This document shows positions 25,578 through 38,233 of a DNA stretch of 64,000 bases, in pieces. The notes under the pieces were generated by a model. That model had not been told where the DNA came from. It worked only from the letters and a program-made list of their open reading frames with translations, and made no database searches. Position 1 is the first letter of the stretch, and each line of letters begins with the position of its first letter. Made by a program: the position numbers and the translations under genes. The DNA comes from Solanum dulcamara. Its lineage: Eukaryota > Streptophyta > Magnoliopsida > Solanales > Solanaceae. Location of the stretch: assembly GCF_947179165.1 (NCBI RefSeq), contig NC_077243.1, forward strand, positions 9,823,001 through 9,887,000, in the 5' to 3' direction.

Positions 25578-25936
25578 TTGACTGGGCATAACTTTTTACT
25601 CCAAACTCTAAAAAATACATTCTTGGTGGCGTTGGAAAGAAGACTCAAAGACCTTTAATTTGATAGGTTATAGACCACCCAATTCATTATATTCTAGGAG
25701 ATATGATCGTTTGAAGTTGACCCTTAAACGAACTCATTCGAAAACTTAGCCGATAGAAATTCTTTGGACTCGGCTTGGTGTTAGAAATCTCTCATGACCC
25801 TAGCACGCATCTAATACACTTCAAATACTTAGGAGTTGATCCTAACTCATATATAAAATTACAAGTCATTCGATTCGAGTCTGCACACATAGAAACAACG
25901 GTTTGAGTTTCGGCGAAAAAAATTTCGGGATGTTAC

Positions 25937-28900
25937 TGAAACTGTAACAATCTAAGCTATATATCCAATAAATAAATAAAAAAGAGACTTCTCCTAAGGA
26001 ATTAAATATGAAAATGCTCCAATTAGTCTTGCAAAAATGAAAAGGTGAAAACATAAAATTAAATTTAGAAAAAAAAAGAAAAGAAGGGAAAGACTATAAA
26101 ACCTACCATGGGCAAAAGAGTACTACTTTGTCCCCCCCTAATAATGAAATTTACCACCTGACTTGATGCCATTAGTAAAAGTTTAAAGACAAAACTGCCG
26201 ACAAAGCTACAATTTTTCTTTCTTTTTCCTTATTATTAATAATAATGATAACACACTACAAAAATTGACATCCATAAACATAAAATAAATTAAAACTTTT
26301 TCTAGTCCTCACGTGCCAACGACCAATCAGTGAATGACACGTGTGAAATGAGTTAATTACGGAGAATTAGCGGGACATCCTAATGATAGTTTTCACACTA
26401 ATAAGCTTCCAATGAAAGGAATATATAATTAACATCTTATTTTTTGGTGGTCCTGTTTTTCCTTGACTATTAGAGAATATAATGTTTGTCTTTATGTGGT
26501 AATGCATCTCTATCCAACAGGAAAAGTAAAGTGAGATAATTCAGAAGAAACCAAATTGAATACTAAGTACCTCCTAATGACCAACATTTAATGTCCTAAG
26601 ATAAAAGAGAAACAAATAGGGAACTATTCTAACATGTGCTAAGGTAAGTCTATGGAGTTTGAGACATTGGTACAAATGTAGATCTTTTGACAATCTTATA
26701 AAAAGATTTACTTTATGGTGTTTGCCAATCTAAATGGTGGACATATTATATATAGGCTTTTCTCTTTTTGTTTCTTTAGCTTTCTTTTTGAAAGGTGTTG
26801 GATTTGGAGAACTCTGCTCATCTTGCTCTCACCAAGGCTAATTCAAATTTGTAGCCCTATAAATTATAATGATTGTATTTCAGGAACTACGAGTCTATAT
26901 ATACGTTAGGGACAAATCTTTAGGCGACATAGCTGGCTTGTGCATGGAAGTTTAAATTGAATAAAGACTCAAACTCGCAATATTTCTTTTGGAGGAATTT
27001 TTAGAGATGATCAAGATCGAGAAGTGGATTTTGGGTGTATTTATGTAAGATAAAATCGACTTCAAGTCTCATTACAGAGTTGTGAAGTATTAAATAAGGG
27101 CTAAAATTAGCAAAAATGACGGATATACAAAATTAAAAGTGAAAATAGATTGTCTACTTACGACGCAACTTGTTATAAGAGAGGACATCCCATCTCACCT
27201 TCTTTAAGGCCATTATTAAAGAATACAAGGTTAGAAGCCATCAAGCTATTCTTAAAAAAAGAACAAAAATTAACTACAAACTTCGTCACTAATTTATTTA
27301 TAGCTAACATAAATTAGTCATTGTTTCGTCACTAAATAGGATTAGCGACGATTATTGCTGTTTAGCTATTAAATTTGTTCATCGCTAAATCATATTTCTT
27401 TAAGTAATATATATATAGGTACAATATCTTGATTTGCGTGAGATTTGTACATATATGTGGAGGTGGAGGGAGGCAAATTAATGTGCAATATTTTTTTGAT
27501 AAATGAAGGTCGTAAGTATATATCGATAATTTGATCATTTGGAATACTGCACTCAAAGAAATGAAGTTGCTCCTCCTTGTTGATTCAACACATGTAGCTT
27601 ATGAATGACTTTAAATAGTTTATTTAGTCATTTTTAATGTATAAAAAAATAAAATTAGGCGGCATGCATGAAGCCTAATTATGAATAACTTTCTTGTGAC
27701 CTTGCTTTCCAACGACATTTGTTTGGTCCAAAGTAATCACCAGCTTAGTATATAGGATTAATTTCAGACACCAAGTCTCCATTTGTGTCAATTTGTACAT
27801 AATTTTAAATTTAGTAAAACGTTATTACTTAACTATTCATACGAACTGAAGCTGACATTTTATTACTACTATTATTATTTTGTTCAATATTATTATAAAA
27901 TTATCACTATCAATTATTACCACACGATTCACCATGAACTAGAACTACCACCTCCAATATCCATCCCCAATCACTATCACTAGTTTTTGGAATTTATTTT
28001 ATCGAACAAATAATGGTTACAATATCGTTTAAAATAAGATTTTTTATAACTTTTTCATATTTGAATTTAATATCTATTATGTTTTTTAAAAAGATAATTT
28101 TTTGCTGAAAAAACGGGTGACAAAAAAATGCTGAAAAACCATACCTTATTACTACAATTTACAATGAGATAATATCTTAATAATCATATATTAAAAAAGA
28201 TGATGTCATTGGTGAGAACTGGGCCATAGAAGTCATAACCGGACTGAGAGAGTCCATCTTTGACGCAGCGTAAGTTGGGCCAGAACTGGAGGGATTGTTT
28301 GCATCATATAGCCTTTCTTGAGGCTTCTTTAAACGGAGAGCATGGACACATAACTACTTTTTCAACTAATCAAACTGTTATCAGTATTTTAAAACTAATT
28401 AAATTTCAGCCATTTGTTTAATACGAACAACACTCATATCTTAAAATTATTAAAAGTAAAACTCGAAATTAAATCCTTAAAACTTTAGATATACCTCAAC
28501 TTGAAGTATAGAGACTCCAAGATATATTAGTTCTTCTTTCTTTTGAGAATGGATAAAGTCTTTCTTGTTTATTTTAACCCCTTTTTTGGTGGGGTCAAAT
28601 GAGTTTGAGGTATTATAAATAGTTTAAATAGATCAACTAATATTGGATATAAAATGGAATCGCTAAAGCTGATATGGAATGCAACTTAATAAAAGAGAGA
28701 TGAGTTCCTATCAAATGTATGTATTTTTTGATCAAAGTAATTTTAAAGATGATATTGATTTGGTTTAGTAATTTTTACATGATAAAGAGAAAATGATTTT
28801 TTTTGTTTGTTTGTAATGAACGTAAAATTGCCTAATCTTTCATGAAATTCTCGTGTGTTTGCCAAATGTGTAAGATGTCTTTAGAGAAGGGTAATTGGTA

Positions 28901-29170
28901 ATGTCTTTATAGTAGAACAAAAAAAAATCATCAAGAGTATATATCAATAATATATATTGATAAGGCTTATTATAAGTTAACAAAATGTTAATCATGTATC
29001 TTAGGGGTCCAAGTGCAAATTTCAGAAAACTTAAGGTGTGTCTTTTTCAGTTTTGTCAGTTTGATAATTTTTGCAAATTAAAGCTGAAAAAATTTCAAAA
29101 CCCTACTAAAACCTCTATTTCCTCAAGAGTTAAAAATAGTCTAACCAGAAAATTTGCAAAGGAAAAATTA
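25937..29170. other. Intergenic region upstream of NLE1
   Basis: Mostly AT-rich and without a recognised gene. At 27285-27395 there is a patch of TTAGCGACGATTATTGC-like motifs that resembles MITE debris. At 28196-28330 a denser, codon-like patch on the minus strand can be read as FWPNLRCVKDGLSQSGYDF and onward, but I do not recognise a family. The end of the region contains the NLE1 leader. Confidence 0.45.
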
Positions 29171-32100
29171 ATGGCAGAAACGATGGAAGTGGAAGTGGAA
29201 GCGGCGGCAGAGAGAGAAGCAACAAATAGTGTCATATGTCAGTTGGCAGACCCAGAAGGCAATTCGTTGGGTGCCGCCTTATACCTCCCTGAAAACGCTG
29301 GTCCAAAAGAGCTAAATCAAGTCGTCAATAAGCTGCTCAGCAATGTAAGCAAGATGAACCTCAATGTTTCTTCCTTTCTATTTGTGTTCAAGCTATTTAG
29401 ATTGAAATTACTACCAAGGAAATATAAAAAAAAGTTTATTTGAGAGAACATGTAGTTTCAGTTATGTACATCGAGTTTTCTTCTTGCAATGGATTTGTGA
29501 AAAGTTAAGCAGAGGAGTTTCTTGTATGTGGACTGCTTTCTTTGGTTCTAATCGAAATGATAAACAGGGATTATTCTAAAGTTTGTATTCCCAACTGACC
29601 AGTTTACTTGTCGTCCCTACTAAAATTAGATTGTCCAAATTAGTCATCATTTTAGAGAATCAAGATATAATTAAGTGCACTCTTCCCATTTTGCCCTCAG
29701 TAGTAATAACTATTATTGGAAGTAATAAACATTGACTAATTAGATAGAAAATTTAGTGAAAAAGCACATACACATGCTATGATTGCTTAGATTAACTCTC
29801 TTTTTATTGAAGAGACACTCCTTTCATTTTAGTTTATTTGTCCTGGTTTGACTCGACACAGAGTTTTAAGAAAGTAAAAAAGACTTTTGAATCTTGTGGT
29901 TTTAAGTTAAAGATAGATCAGATTTACCAAAATGTGCTTTAATCTTGTAGTCTTAAACATGTCATGTGGAAAGTTGGAATTAAAGAGTTGCGAAAAATGG
30001 AAAGAGACATTCTTTTGAAACATCTAACATTTTTTATGCATTTATGCTTTTACTGAGCCGAGGGTCTCCAGGAAACAGCCGTCCTACCTTGGTAGGAGTA
30101 AGGTCTGCGTACATTCTACCCTCCCCAGACCCCATGTTGTGGGATTTCACTGGGTTGTTGTTGTTGTTGTTGTTGTAAACTAAAAAAGAAAGTATGACAA
30201 ACAAATTGAAATAGAGGGATTAGTGTTTATTGAAGAGAGATTAACATTTTAAATAATTAAAGATAATAAATAACGGTATGATAGTCAACACAAGTAGTTT
30301 CTTAAGGGGATTGTAAGCAAAAAATGAGACAATTAAAGTGGTCCGGATGGGGTATAGACAAGTGTTAATGTAATGAAACAGCTGCCGCTAATTACGACAA
30401 ATCATGGTATTAGTGACCATTTCATAAGTGTCACTTTTCAAGCTGACTTGTAAGTTGTAACTATGGGAATTCTTGGAGTTTGTCAGGAGGAAAAGTTGCC
30501 TTATGCATTTTATATCTCAGACGAAGAGCTTGTGGTGCAGCTTGGATCATACTTAGAGAAGAACAAAGGTAACTTGTGTAGGAGAGTTGTAATGTTATGG
30601 AGCTTATAAGTGATTATCGAAATGTTTATTTTGCTAATTATTTATGGAGATACTTTGGTGAATTTATTGCAGTGTCTGTGGAAAAAGTCTTGACAATAGT
30701 TTATCAACCACAAGCAGTGTTTCGAATCCGCCCTGTCACTCGTTGTTCGGCCACAATTGCTGGTACAACATTATTCATTTCTCTTGTCAATATGCTACTG
30801 AGCATCTTCTCCTTGTGATCTTTTTACTCTGGTAATTGATACTGCAGCTAAAAGAATTTATGTTGTGGGTTAGTTTAGGTGGAACTGCAGTGCGGGTTGA
30901 TTGCTTTGAGCAGGTACTAATTTAAGAAATAACACTGTTTGGTTCCAAGATGGAAAGGGAAAGAATAAAGTGAGAGGGGAAGTTCAAATTTTACCTCCGT
31001 GGATGGAGTGATAAGGGTTTATTTATTAGTCGTTGGAATAGATGTAGGGACACAAAAAAAGGGTTTAGGAAAATGTGAAAAATAGACATCAGTGTGAGCA
31101 TCAATAGATGGTTCTTATTTGTTGAAAGCAGTAGGCGCTTTATGAACAAACTAAAGAACGACAAGGAGAATCTCAAATGGGTTTGGGAGCAGCTCCAACA
31201 AGATTTGTAGGTAAGAGGGGATTTATGTAGGGGGGGGGATCCAAGCCTACAGACATTTACCAGAATTTCAATGGTTATGATCGTTTCGTAAGGATCGAAG
31301 CATGTTTAGGAGTTAACAAATAAATAACAACAACATACTCAGTATAATCCCACAAAGTGGGGTCTGGGGAGGGTAGAATGTATGCCGACCTTACCTTAGG
31401 TAGAGAGACTGTTTCTGATACACCCTCGGCTCAACAGAAACGGGGAGGGGGGGGGGTAACAAATCATGGGTGATAATACTAGAAGAGGGATATAATACAG
31501 GGTGCAGAAACATAGCAGGGAAGAAACATCTGGTTTGGCTTCACAAAAAGAGAAAAATCCTCCTTTTTACCTACCCCTTGACATTTCCATTATTATGGCA
31601 AAGGTATTGAAGATTCAAAAAGAAGTGGGTGGAGTGAAGTTGCCAAAACAATGGAGTTTTAATATGTTTCTGAGTGATGGTGAAAACCCCCTTGCATGAA
31701 GTTCGATGCTTCATTTGTTCTACAGTCATGCTTTTGTTTTCCACCTGAGAGGCATTTGGTTCATGCAATAAGCTATTTAGTCTTGTTTGTCGAGGATTTA
31801 CAACCAATTCATATGCGCTTCTGTTTCTTGGACTGACTAACACTTCTCGGCTTGTCATTATCTGTGTTCTGTGTATCTTTGTCTAGTGTTCTATTCAATC
31901 TTTCTTTTACGTTGTACTTGACAGCTGCTTATCTCACCCTGGAACCTTCAAATTTGCTTTATTCAGTTTGGGTTTTGTGCTTGCAGGTCACATTGAAGCT
32001 GTTCTTTCAGTTGCCTTCAGTCCTGATGGACGACAGTTGGCAAGTGGATCTGGTGACACTACAGTTCGTTTGTGGGATCTAAATACCCAGACACCATTGT

Positions 32101-35100
32101 TTACATGTCAAGGTTTGAATCAAAGTTTCGTAGGCATCAGCTGCAGTCTCAGCTTTTTACGTATCATCTCATGTAAAATATAGAAATTGAATGATAAAGT
32201 TCTTTAGGTATATCCTCTTACAAGATGTTATTTAGCTGATTATCACTTATGAGAATGGTAACTTCTTAATATGCTGGGATTGATACTTGGGATATTCCAA
32301 CCTCCCTGCACATTCGGATACTCTCTGGTTTAAATCTTAGTTTGGTTACTTTGAATGCATCTTAGGCACTGCTCATATATCATGCATCTGGTCAGATGAT
32401 ATTGCATGTTAACTCTCTGAAGTGGTTTTGACATTGGATTGTGAGAAGGTGATTAATTTCTCTATGAATTTCTGCTTATTCTATTCTTATGCCTCAAATG
32501 CTGCGGGGATTGCCTGTTCTTTCCTTCATTTTTGAAATTTCAGCATCAAATACTAGTTACGAGTCTGCAAGCTACCTGTATAACCAAATTTTATCACATT
32601 TGCTACCCAACAAAAAGAAAAGTGAAAAGAAACAGGTTTTATGTTTTAAAGCGTATAATTCTGTCAATGTTGCTTGTTCCATTTGCCAAAGTTGCCGAAT
32701 CATGGTCTTACCAATATTTCCCTTTATGTGTTTAATAATGTCTATGAATAAATAGTGACTCTATATCAGTTTCAAAAAAATTAAAAAATAGTGATATATC
32801 CTCTTTGTTGCAGGGCACAGAAATTGGGTTCTTTCTGTTTCGTGGTCACCAGATGGTAAGCATCTTGTTAGTGGAAGTAAGGCTGGAGAACTTATCTGTT
32901 GGGACCTTCAGACTGGGAAGCCTTTAGGAAACCCGCTTACTGTAAGTCATCTCAGACGTGTTTTTGTATAGTTATTGAGATTGTAGAACTATGGATTTTG
33001 ATGCTTTTTTACCTGCTGGGCTTTTATGGGTCAACATCCCTGCTAAAACAGCAGTTTCCTTGTTACCTGCTGTCTGTTGTGCCTCAGTTACGATAAATCC
33101 TGATAATCTGTTTTTTTTCCTGGATGAAGATAGTCAGCATATTGTGGGCCTTCAAATCCTCTTGGATGGCTCTCTTAAGGTTCCTCGAGTTCTAGAAAGA
33201 TGTTTGAAAGTCTACAAGCTCATGAGTGCCAACTTGAGAGTTATCATGAATTGAGCAATATTGCCCACTATAGGTGGTATTATTGGCTGATGTGCTTATG
33301 TTTTTAGGTATCTAGAATTCAGAGTTTAGGTGAATCTTCAATTGAATCACGCAAAGTAGATGTCACAGGATGTATATGCATAATTTGATCAATCATTGAT
33401 TTCTTTAGTTGTGTTTTAAAAGACTTTTGAGTGTCTGTAATGTCAAATTTAGATGATTGCTGCATGCCTGCTCAAGTGGCTGAGTTCAAACTTTTCATGT
33501 TTCCTTCCATTTTAATTTCGATATTATCTTCTATTCTTATTTCATAACATCTACGTATAATCCTATGAAAATATTTAAGTACGAGGCATTGAATTAATTG
33601 AATTAAGAAACTACTCCTAAGTCCTCTATTTTCTGTCTTTTCTTGACTTAAGTCGTGGCTTTTTGTGTGACATGCACGTCTTCCGTTTGTTGGTTGTCAA
33701 AATAATTGTCCCTGATGGCCAAAGTAACGGGCTCACTTTTAACTTGCTGTATTGCTTTGTGAAGATATTCAACCATTCAATTATGAGGCCTTGAATTAAG
33801 AACCTACTCCTAGGTCCTCTATTCTGTCTTTTCTTGACTTAAGTCATGGCTTTTTGTGTGACATGCACGTCTTCCCTTTGTTGGTTTTGTCAAAATAATT
33901 GTCCCTGATGGACAAAGTAACAGGTTCACTTTAACTTGCTGTATTGCTTTGTGAAGATATTTAAAAGAAACTCTTTGAAGAGTATGATCTGAGCTTACCA
34001 TGTTGCAGGGCCACAAGAAATGGATAACTGGTATTTCTTGGGAACCTGTACACCTCAGTGCTCCATGTCGCCGCTTTGTAAGTGCAAGTAAAGATGGCGA
34101 TGCGCGGATATGGGATGCTACCACAAGGAAGTGTCTTATTTGTCTCACTGGCCATACACTTGCAATAACATGTGTAAAATGGGGTGGAGATGGAGTTATA
34201 TACACGGGGTATATTTCTTTAGAGCATTTCACTTTACAGATTGTTGTCATTTATGTAGTATATTGATCTCTGTGGACAGCATCAACTTACTGTGATTGGC
34301 CCACTTGATTTATCTATTTCTTGAACTTTTGCTGTTTTTTTGGTGTGTAGTTCTCTCTCTCTTTTTTTTTGTGTGTGGTGGGAGGGGTGTGGTGTTTGTG
34401 TGTGTGTGTGTATACAGAGCTGTTGAACCCAGGCATTAGTTTAAGAAATCTTCCATATGGTGTTAGTAACATTTGTTAGTTCATGTTCCAGATCTCAGGA
34501 CTGTACAATCAAAGTATGGGAAACCACGCAGGGGAAGCTAATACGTGAATTGAAGGTGAAGTCTATAACCTTTGATTATTGTGGGACTTTTCAACTGCTC
34601 TCATGCATGTGCTGTGACTTTGTATTATTATTCATTACCTGTATTCAGTGAGGTTGATATGTGCTTGGTTGGTTTTTATATTTCCTTGAGATCCCTGAGA
34701 AGCTTTCTCTCAATTTACATTTGAAGTAGAATTTTTTTTTCTTACTGCTCAAAAGTGAGGGTTGTGATATGCTATCATTTGTCTTTGTAGTCCATTGTGA
34801 CATATGGACAGTTTGTCGAGCATCAGTTTTATAGTTAGTTGGATTTGTATTTCATTTTAAGAAACACTCGGTCTAAGGTGGAATAGGTATACTCCTATAG
34901 ATTTTGAAGCTAGTGGATGTGCATATATGAAAAGTGGAGTTGTTCTTGCCGGCCATGGAGTAAGATGTCCTGGAAAATATGACTAGATGGGTAGTTTCTT
35001 ATTTATGCTCCTACCATTTTATGCTATGCAGGGTCATGGACATTGGGTAAATTCTCTAGCACTGAGCACTGAATATGTTCTTCGAAGTGGGGCGTTTGAT

Positions 35101-37173
35101 CACACCAATAAACACTTTGCATCTCCTGAGGAAATGAAAAAGGTTATCTTTTGGTATTCCTAGTCCCAAAGCTTTTTATGTGCTTAATTTAATTTGCACT
35201 CAATATTGCAAGAATTCACTTTTATCAACTTTAGTGGATTAGAGTAAGACTTTACCCCAATACATCCTTATGGAGATATGCTGCTGTGGAAGCATGAAAT
35301 GTTTTTGTATAATGACTTGAAAAGTATGGTGAGAGTGAGAAGTCACAAGAAGGTTTGATGATTAAAAGTATACTAGCTGAGCTCATTTCGTGCATGAACT
35401 ATTAGGCTAGTTCAAAGACCTCCTCAGTCCAGGAGTGCTGCAGTACGGCATTGATGAATACGCCTCAATCCCAAGTGCGTTGGTGTCTGCTATATGATCC
35501 TAGCTATCCATTTGAACCCATTTCATTCCAATAAAAAAATTCAATGTCAGATAACAAGCAACTATTTTTCCGGTTTTCTTTTGGGACCAGATGTTGACAC
35601 AAAAAAGTGAACATAGTAAACTTTTAGAGCAGCAGTAGGCTGTATAATTTTGGAAGTCATAGCTTAGTCCTTAAAAACATTTGCAAAGGTGAGATTATCT
35701 TCCAACTAAGCAGCTCGTACAAGATTGTTTGTATCCTTTTTGAGTGAGTGTCAGCTCAGTACTTAAAACATTTGCAGAGGTGAGATTTGCTCTCAATTAA
35801 GCATCTCGTACAAGATTGTTTGCCTCCTCGAGTTGTACCTTTTACATTTGCTAAAAAGGTCGGGTGATCAAAGAGATCCTTAATAGAGATGCCAGTTAGA
35901 AAAAGGATAAATCTATCTTATTAGTTTTGTTGATGATCAACAAAAACATAAGCTGCATATATGAGGATTTGATAGGAAAGCGATGGCAACAAATAGAAAG
36001 GTACAAAAGCTGGGGCCTCTCTAACATATAGAGAAAACGATACTCTCTGTTTTGACTCTTTGAACCTTGATGGAAGAGTTAACAAAGTCGAGTGTCTTTA
36101 ACTGAAATGGATGCGCGGAATTTGCAACTAAACCTAAAATTAGGAGTCCAACTACTGAGATTGTGCACTCCTATATCTCGTGGCACTAGAAGCATCTCAT
36201 ATTCTCACTTAGGCGGTGGCAGGACGACAATATACATTAACAAGAGGCAAAGAGCAAAAGAAGAAAGAAAATCTTTGATGCTATTGAGTTGCTCCAAATT
36301 GTAATTCTCCCATCCTCACAGTTCTTACATTGCTCTTGTTTCATCTCCAGGTAGCACTTGAAAGGTACGAAAAAATGAGAGGCAATGCCCCTGAGAGGTT
36401 GGTATCAGGATCAGATGATTTCACAATGTTTCTATGGGAGCCTGCTGTCAGCAAGCACCCAAAAACTCGCATGACAGGTCATCAACAGGTGAACAATCTT
36501 TCTGTGCTGTAAAGAATGGTTTTCTCCATGTGCCTGTGTGCTTTGATGGTGAACATGGCCTGCATTTTTTTGTTCTAAGATCGAACCATGAATTTCAATT
36601 TTTGCAGCTGGTTAATCACGTTTATTTTTCTCCGGATGGTCAATGGATAGCAAGTGCTTCATTCGATAAGTCAGTGAAATTATGGAATGGAACCACAGGA
36701 AAATTTGTTGCTGCATTCCGAGGCCATGTTGGACCTGTATATCAGATAAGGTTAGAATTTTCCTCAAAACTCAAAACTTCCATCATTTTAACACACAACT
36801 GTTAGTTACTATCCTTGTGTTTTGGCGCAGCTGGTCAGCCGACAGTAGGCTCCTTTTGAGTGGGAGCAAAGATTCAACCTTGAAGGTATGTGTTTGCATT
36901 ACTCTTGGTTCTTGTCCTGTTAAAAAGAAGTCATTAAGTTATGTCCATGTTTAGGTTTGGGATATCCGGACAAAAAAGTTGAAACAAGACCTTCCCGGCC
37001 ATGCTGATGAGGTAAGCTTCTGCCACAGGCATTTTCAGTCTCTTTCTCTACAGAACTGTTAGATAACTTAGTCTATCTGAACTTGGAAGGTTTTCGCGGT
37101 TGACTGGAGTCCAGACGGCGAAAAAGTAGCATCTGGTGGTAAAGATAAAGTTCTGAAGCTATGGATGGGATAG
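29171..37173 (+). CDS. NLE1: Notchless homolog, WD40 ribosome-assembly protein
   Basis: NLE/Rsa4 binds pre-60S ribosomal particles in the nucleolus and nucleoplasm, where the Rea1/Midasin ATPase acts on it to release assembly factors. Exons are 29171-29344, 30487-30568, 30673-30762, 31987-32112, 32814-32941, 34009-34208, 34492-34555, 35032-35142, 36351-36488, 36608-36750, 36831-36885, 36955-37011 and 37090-37173. All are GT-AG with consistent phases: 1452 nt, 483 aa, the usual family length. Residues about 18-105 form the NLE domain ([23 protein letters not shown]). From residue 116 there are eight WD40 repeats, for example [37 protein letters not shown] and [18 protein letters not shown], ending LKLWMG. 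The start was set at [10 protein letters not shown]; the open frame continues upstream without family similarity. Introns contain MITE, LINE-tail and tandem-duplication sequence. Confidence 0.95.
29818..30221. mobile_element. Stowaway-type MITE with nested LINE tail, NLE1 intron 1
   Basis: Left end CTCCTTTCATTTTAGTTTAT and right end, in reverse, ATCCCTCTATTTCAATTTGT form the inverted termini. The element is split by a LINE 3' tail (30040-30176), so the Stowaway is the older insertion. Confidence 0.6.
30040..30176 (+). repeat. Solo RTE-LINE 3' tail, NLE1 intron 1
   Basis: Well conserved with the LINE at 55561: TTATGCTTTTACTGAGCCG, CAGCCGTCCTACCTTGGTAGG, CCCCAGACCCCATGTTG, TGGGATTTCACTGGG, then (TTG)n. 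It retains only about 130 bp of 3' UTR. Confidence 0.85.
31322..31445 (-). repeat. Solo RTE-LINE 3' tail, NLE1 intron 3
   Basis: AATAACAACAACATACTCAG through GTGGGGTCTGGGGAGGGTAG to CACCCTCGGCTCAACAG matches the LINE tail in reverse orientation, moderately diverged. It is followed by a G-rich run. Confidence 0.8.
33584..33961 (+). repeat. Tandem duplication, ~180-190 bp unit, NLE1 intron 5
   Basis: Copies at about 33584-33769 and 33784-33961 share CTACTCCTAAGTCCTCTATT, TGTGTGACATGCACGTCTTCC and GCTGTATTGCTTTGTGAAGA with scattered substitutions and small indels (roughly 90 percent by eye). The second copy runs to within 48 bp of exon 6. Confidence 0.9.
34397..34411 (+). repeat. (TG)n microsatellite, NLE1 intron 6
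   Basis: Uninterrupted TG dinucleotides following a G/T-rich stretch; ordinary simple repeat. Confidence 0.8.
35661..35828 (+). repeat. Tandem duplication, ~77 bp unit, NLE1 intron 8
   Basis: Copies at 35661-35737 and 35753-35828 share AGTCCTTAAAAACATTTGCA-like, AGGTGAGATT and CTCGTACAAGATTGTTTG segments, diverged at several sites. Confidence 0.85.
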
Positions 37174-37867
37174 AAACAAGGTGTGACTCCACCCCTATGC
37201 CAATGAAGCTCTTGCTTTAGGCCCGGAAAATTCAAGGCCCCTAATATTTTTTATTTGATATAAAATATGTAATTCAAGTATATCATTCTTATTAATGATA
37301 AGTAATCTTTTTAATCATTTGTTGTCATCGTGTTACCAATCATTAATCACATAGTTCCTACATATATTGTATTTTAGGGATTTGGTTGAGGTAATTATAG
37401 ATGTGGATCGTAGTTGTTAAAATTGCTGTCATGTCAAAACTTTTCCCTCTTGTTTACTGATTTAATTGAATCAATTTGTTTTAATAAAGTTTCTTCGTAC
37501 AAGGCCTCAATGGAGTCTGCACTCTAATCAAATCGTGACGCACTCGAAATTGGAATTACAAGTGTTGGGAGAAAATGTGCAAGTTGGAATATTAAATACG
37601 GAAAAGGGTTAAATATATTTTCAAACGTTTGCTTTCGTATTATTTATTGGATTCCAATTGCTCCCGATGATAATAATTTTTGGATTAAAAATGCCTTTCC
37701 TTCCAAGGAAAAGGGAGCTCCTTGTGAGAGAAGGCAAGGAAACAACTTTTTGATAACTCAATGATTTTGGTAGTTCTTTGTGTTTATCATTGATGCAGTA
37801 TGAACAAACATTTTAGAGGCTAACAAAATAAAAAATTATCTGATTGTAATATATAACGGAGTTTCAT
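37174..37867. other. NLE1 3' UTR and spacer
   Basis: Downstream of the NLE1 stop codon; AT-rich, no gene. The last bases (TTCAT, 37863-37867) are the left copy of the Copia target duplication. Confidence 0.6.
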
Positions 37868-38163
37868 TGTGAAATTGTGAGTAAATAAGCTCACTAATCC
37901 ATTGAAGATCTGAAAATGCAGAGAAGAGGTAGAGAGAAGTTTTATTATCTAAGCATTATGAAAAATATATACACTGTGAGCTTAGTTTTATAGCTAGAAT
38001 GAAGTGCAAAGTGTGCCCAAAATATCCTAACTAATTAACTATCTTTAACAGCTTATTGCAAGCTCATACACTAACATACCAACTCACTCAATGCAACAGT
38101 AATCATTCACGTCAATTGACTACAACAACACATCAACAAACTAACTAACTGCATGTTTGAACA
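37868..38163 (-). repeat. Copia 3' LTR
   Basis: 296 bp. Forward-strand ends TGTGAAATTGTGAG and TTGAACA match the other LTR. Relative to the 5' LTR it lacks a 13-bp GCGGAAATGCAGA-like duplication and carries an extra GCTTATTGCAAGCTC segment. Confidence 0.92.
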
Positions 38164-38233
38164 CACCCTCTCAAGCTAAAGGGTGCAAAATATTAAGCAC
38201 ACCAAGCTTGCCCAAAAGATGTGAATGTTGAGC

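Larger units (their letters stand above)
22863..25936. mobile_element. Unclassified ~3-kb repeat element
   Basis: A sharp change from AT-rich DNA occurs at TGTCACGCCCCGGGAGGG (22863); the far end, read in reverse, is GTAACATCCCGAAATTTTTT (25936 leftward). The two ends share an imperfect inverted match (TGTCACGCCCCGGGA against GTAACATCCCGAAA). The interior has long (A/T)CTCAA-rich runs, an imperfect tandem array (23472-23705) and a GC-rich repeated pair near the right end, but no transposase or retroviral-type domain. No target duplication was found. I cannot assign a class; a non-autonomous LTR-type or DNA element are both possible. Confidence 0.45.

Noticed and set aside
28985..29170. In-frame upstream extension of NLE1
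   Set aside because: The residues (for example LRGPSANFRKLKVCLFQF) do not resemble any NLE N-terminus, which begins near MAETMEVE.
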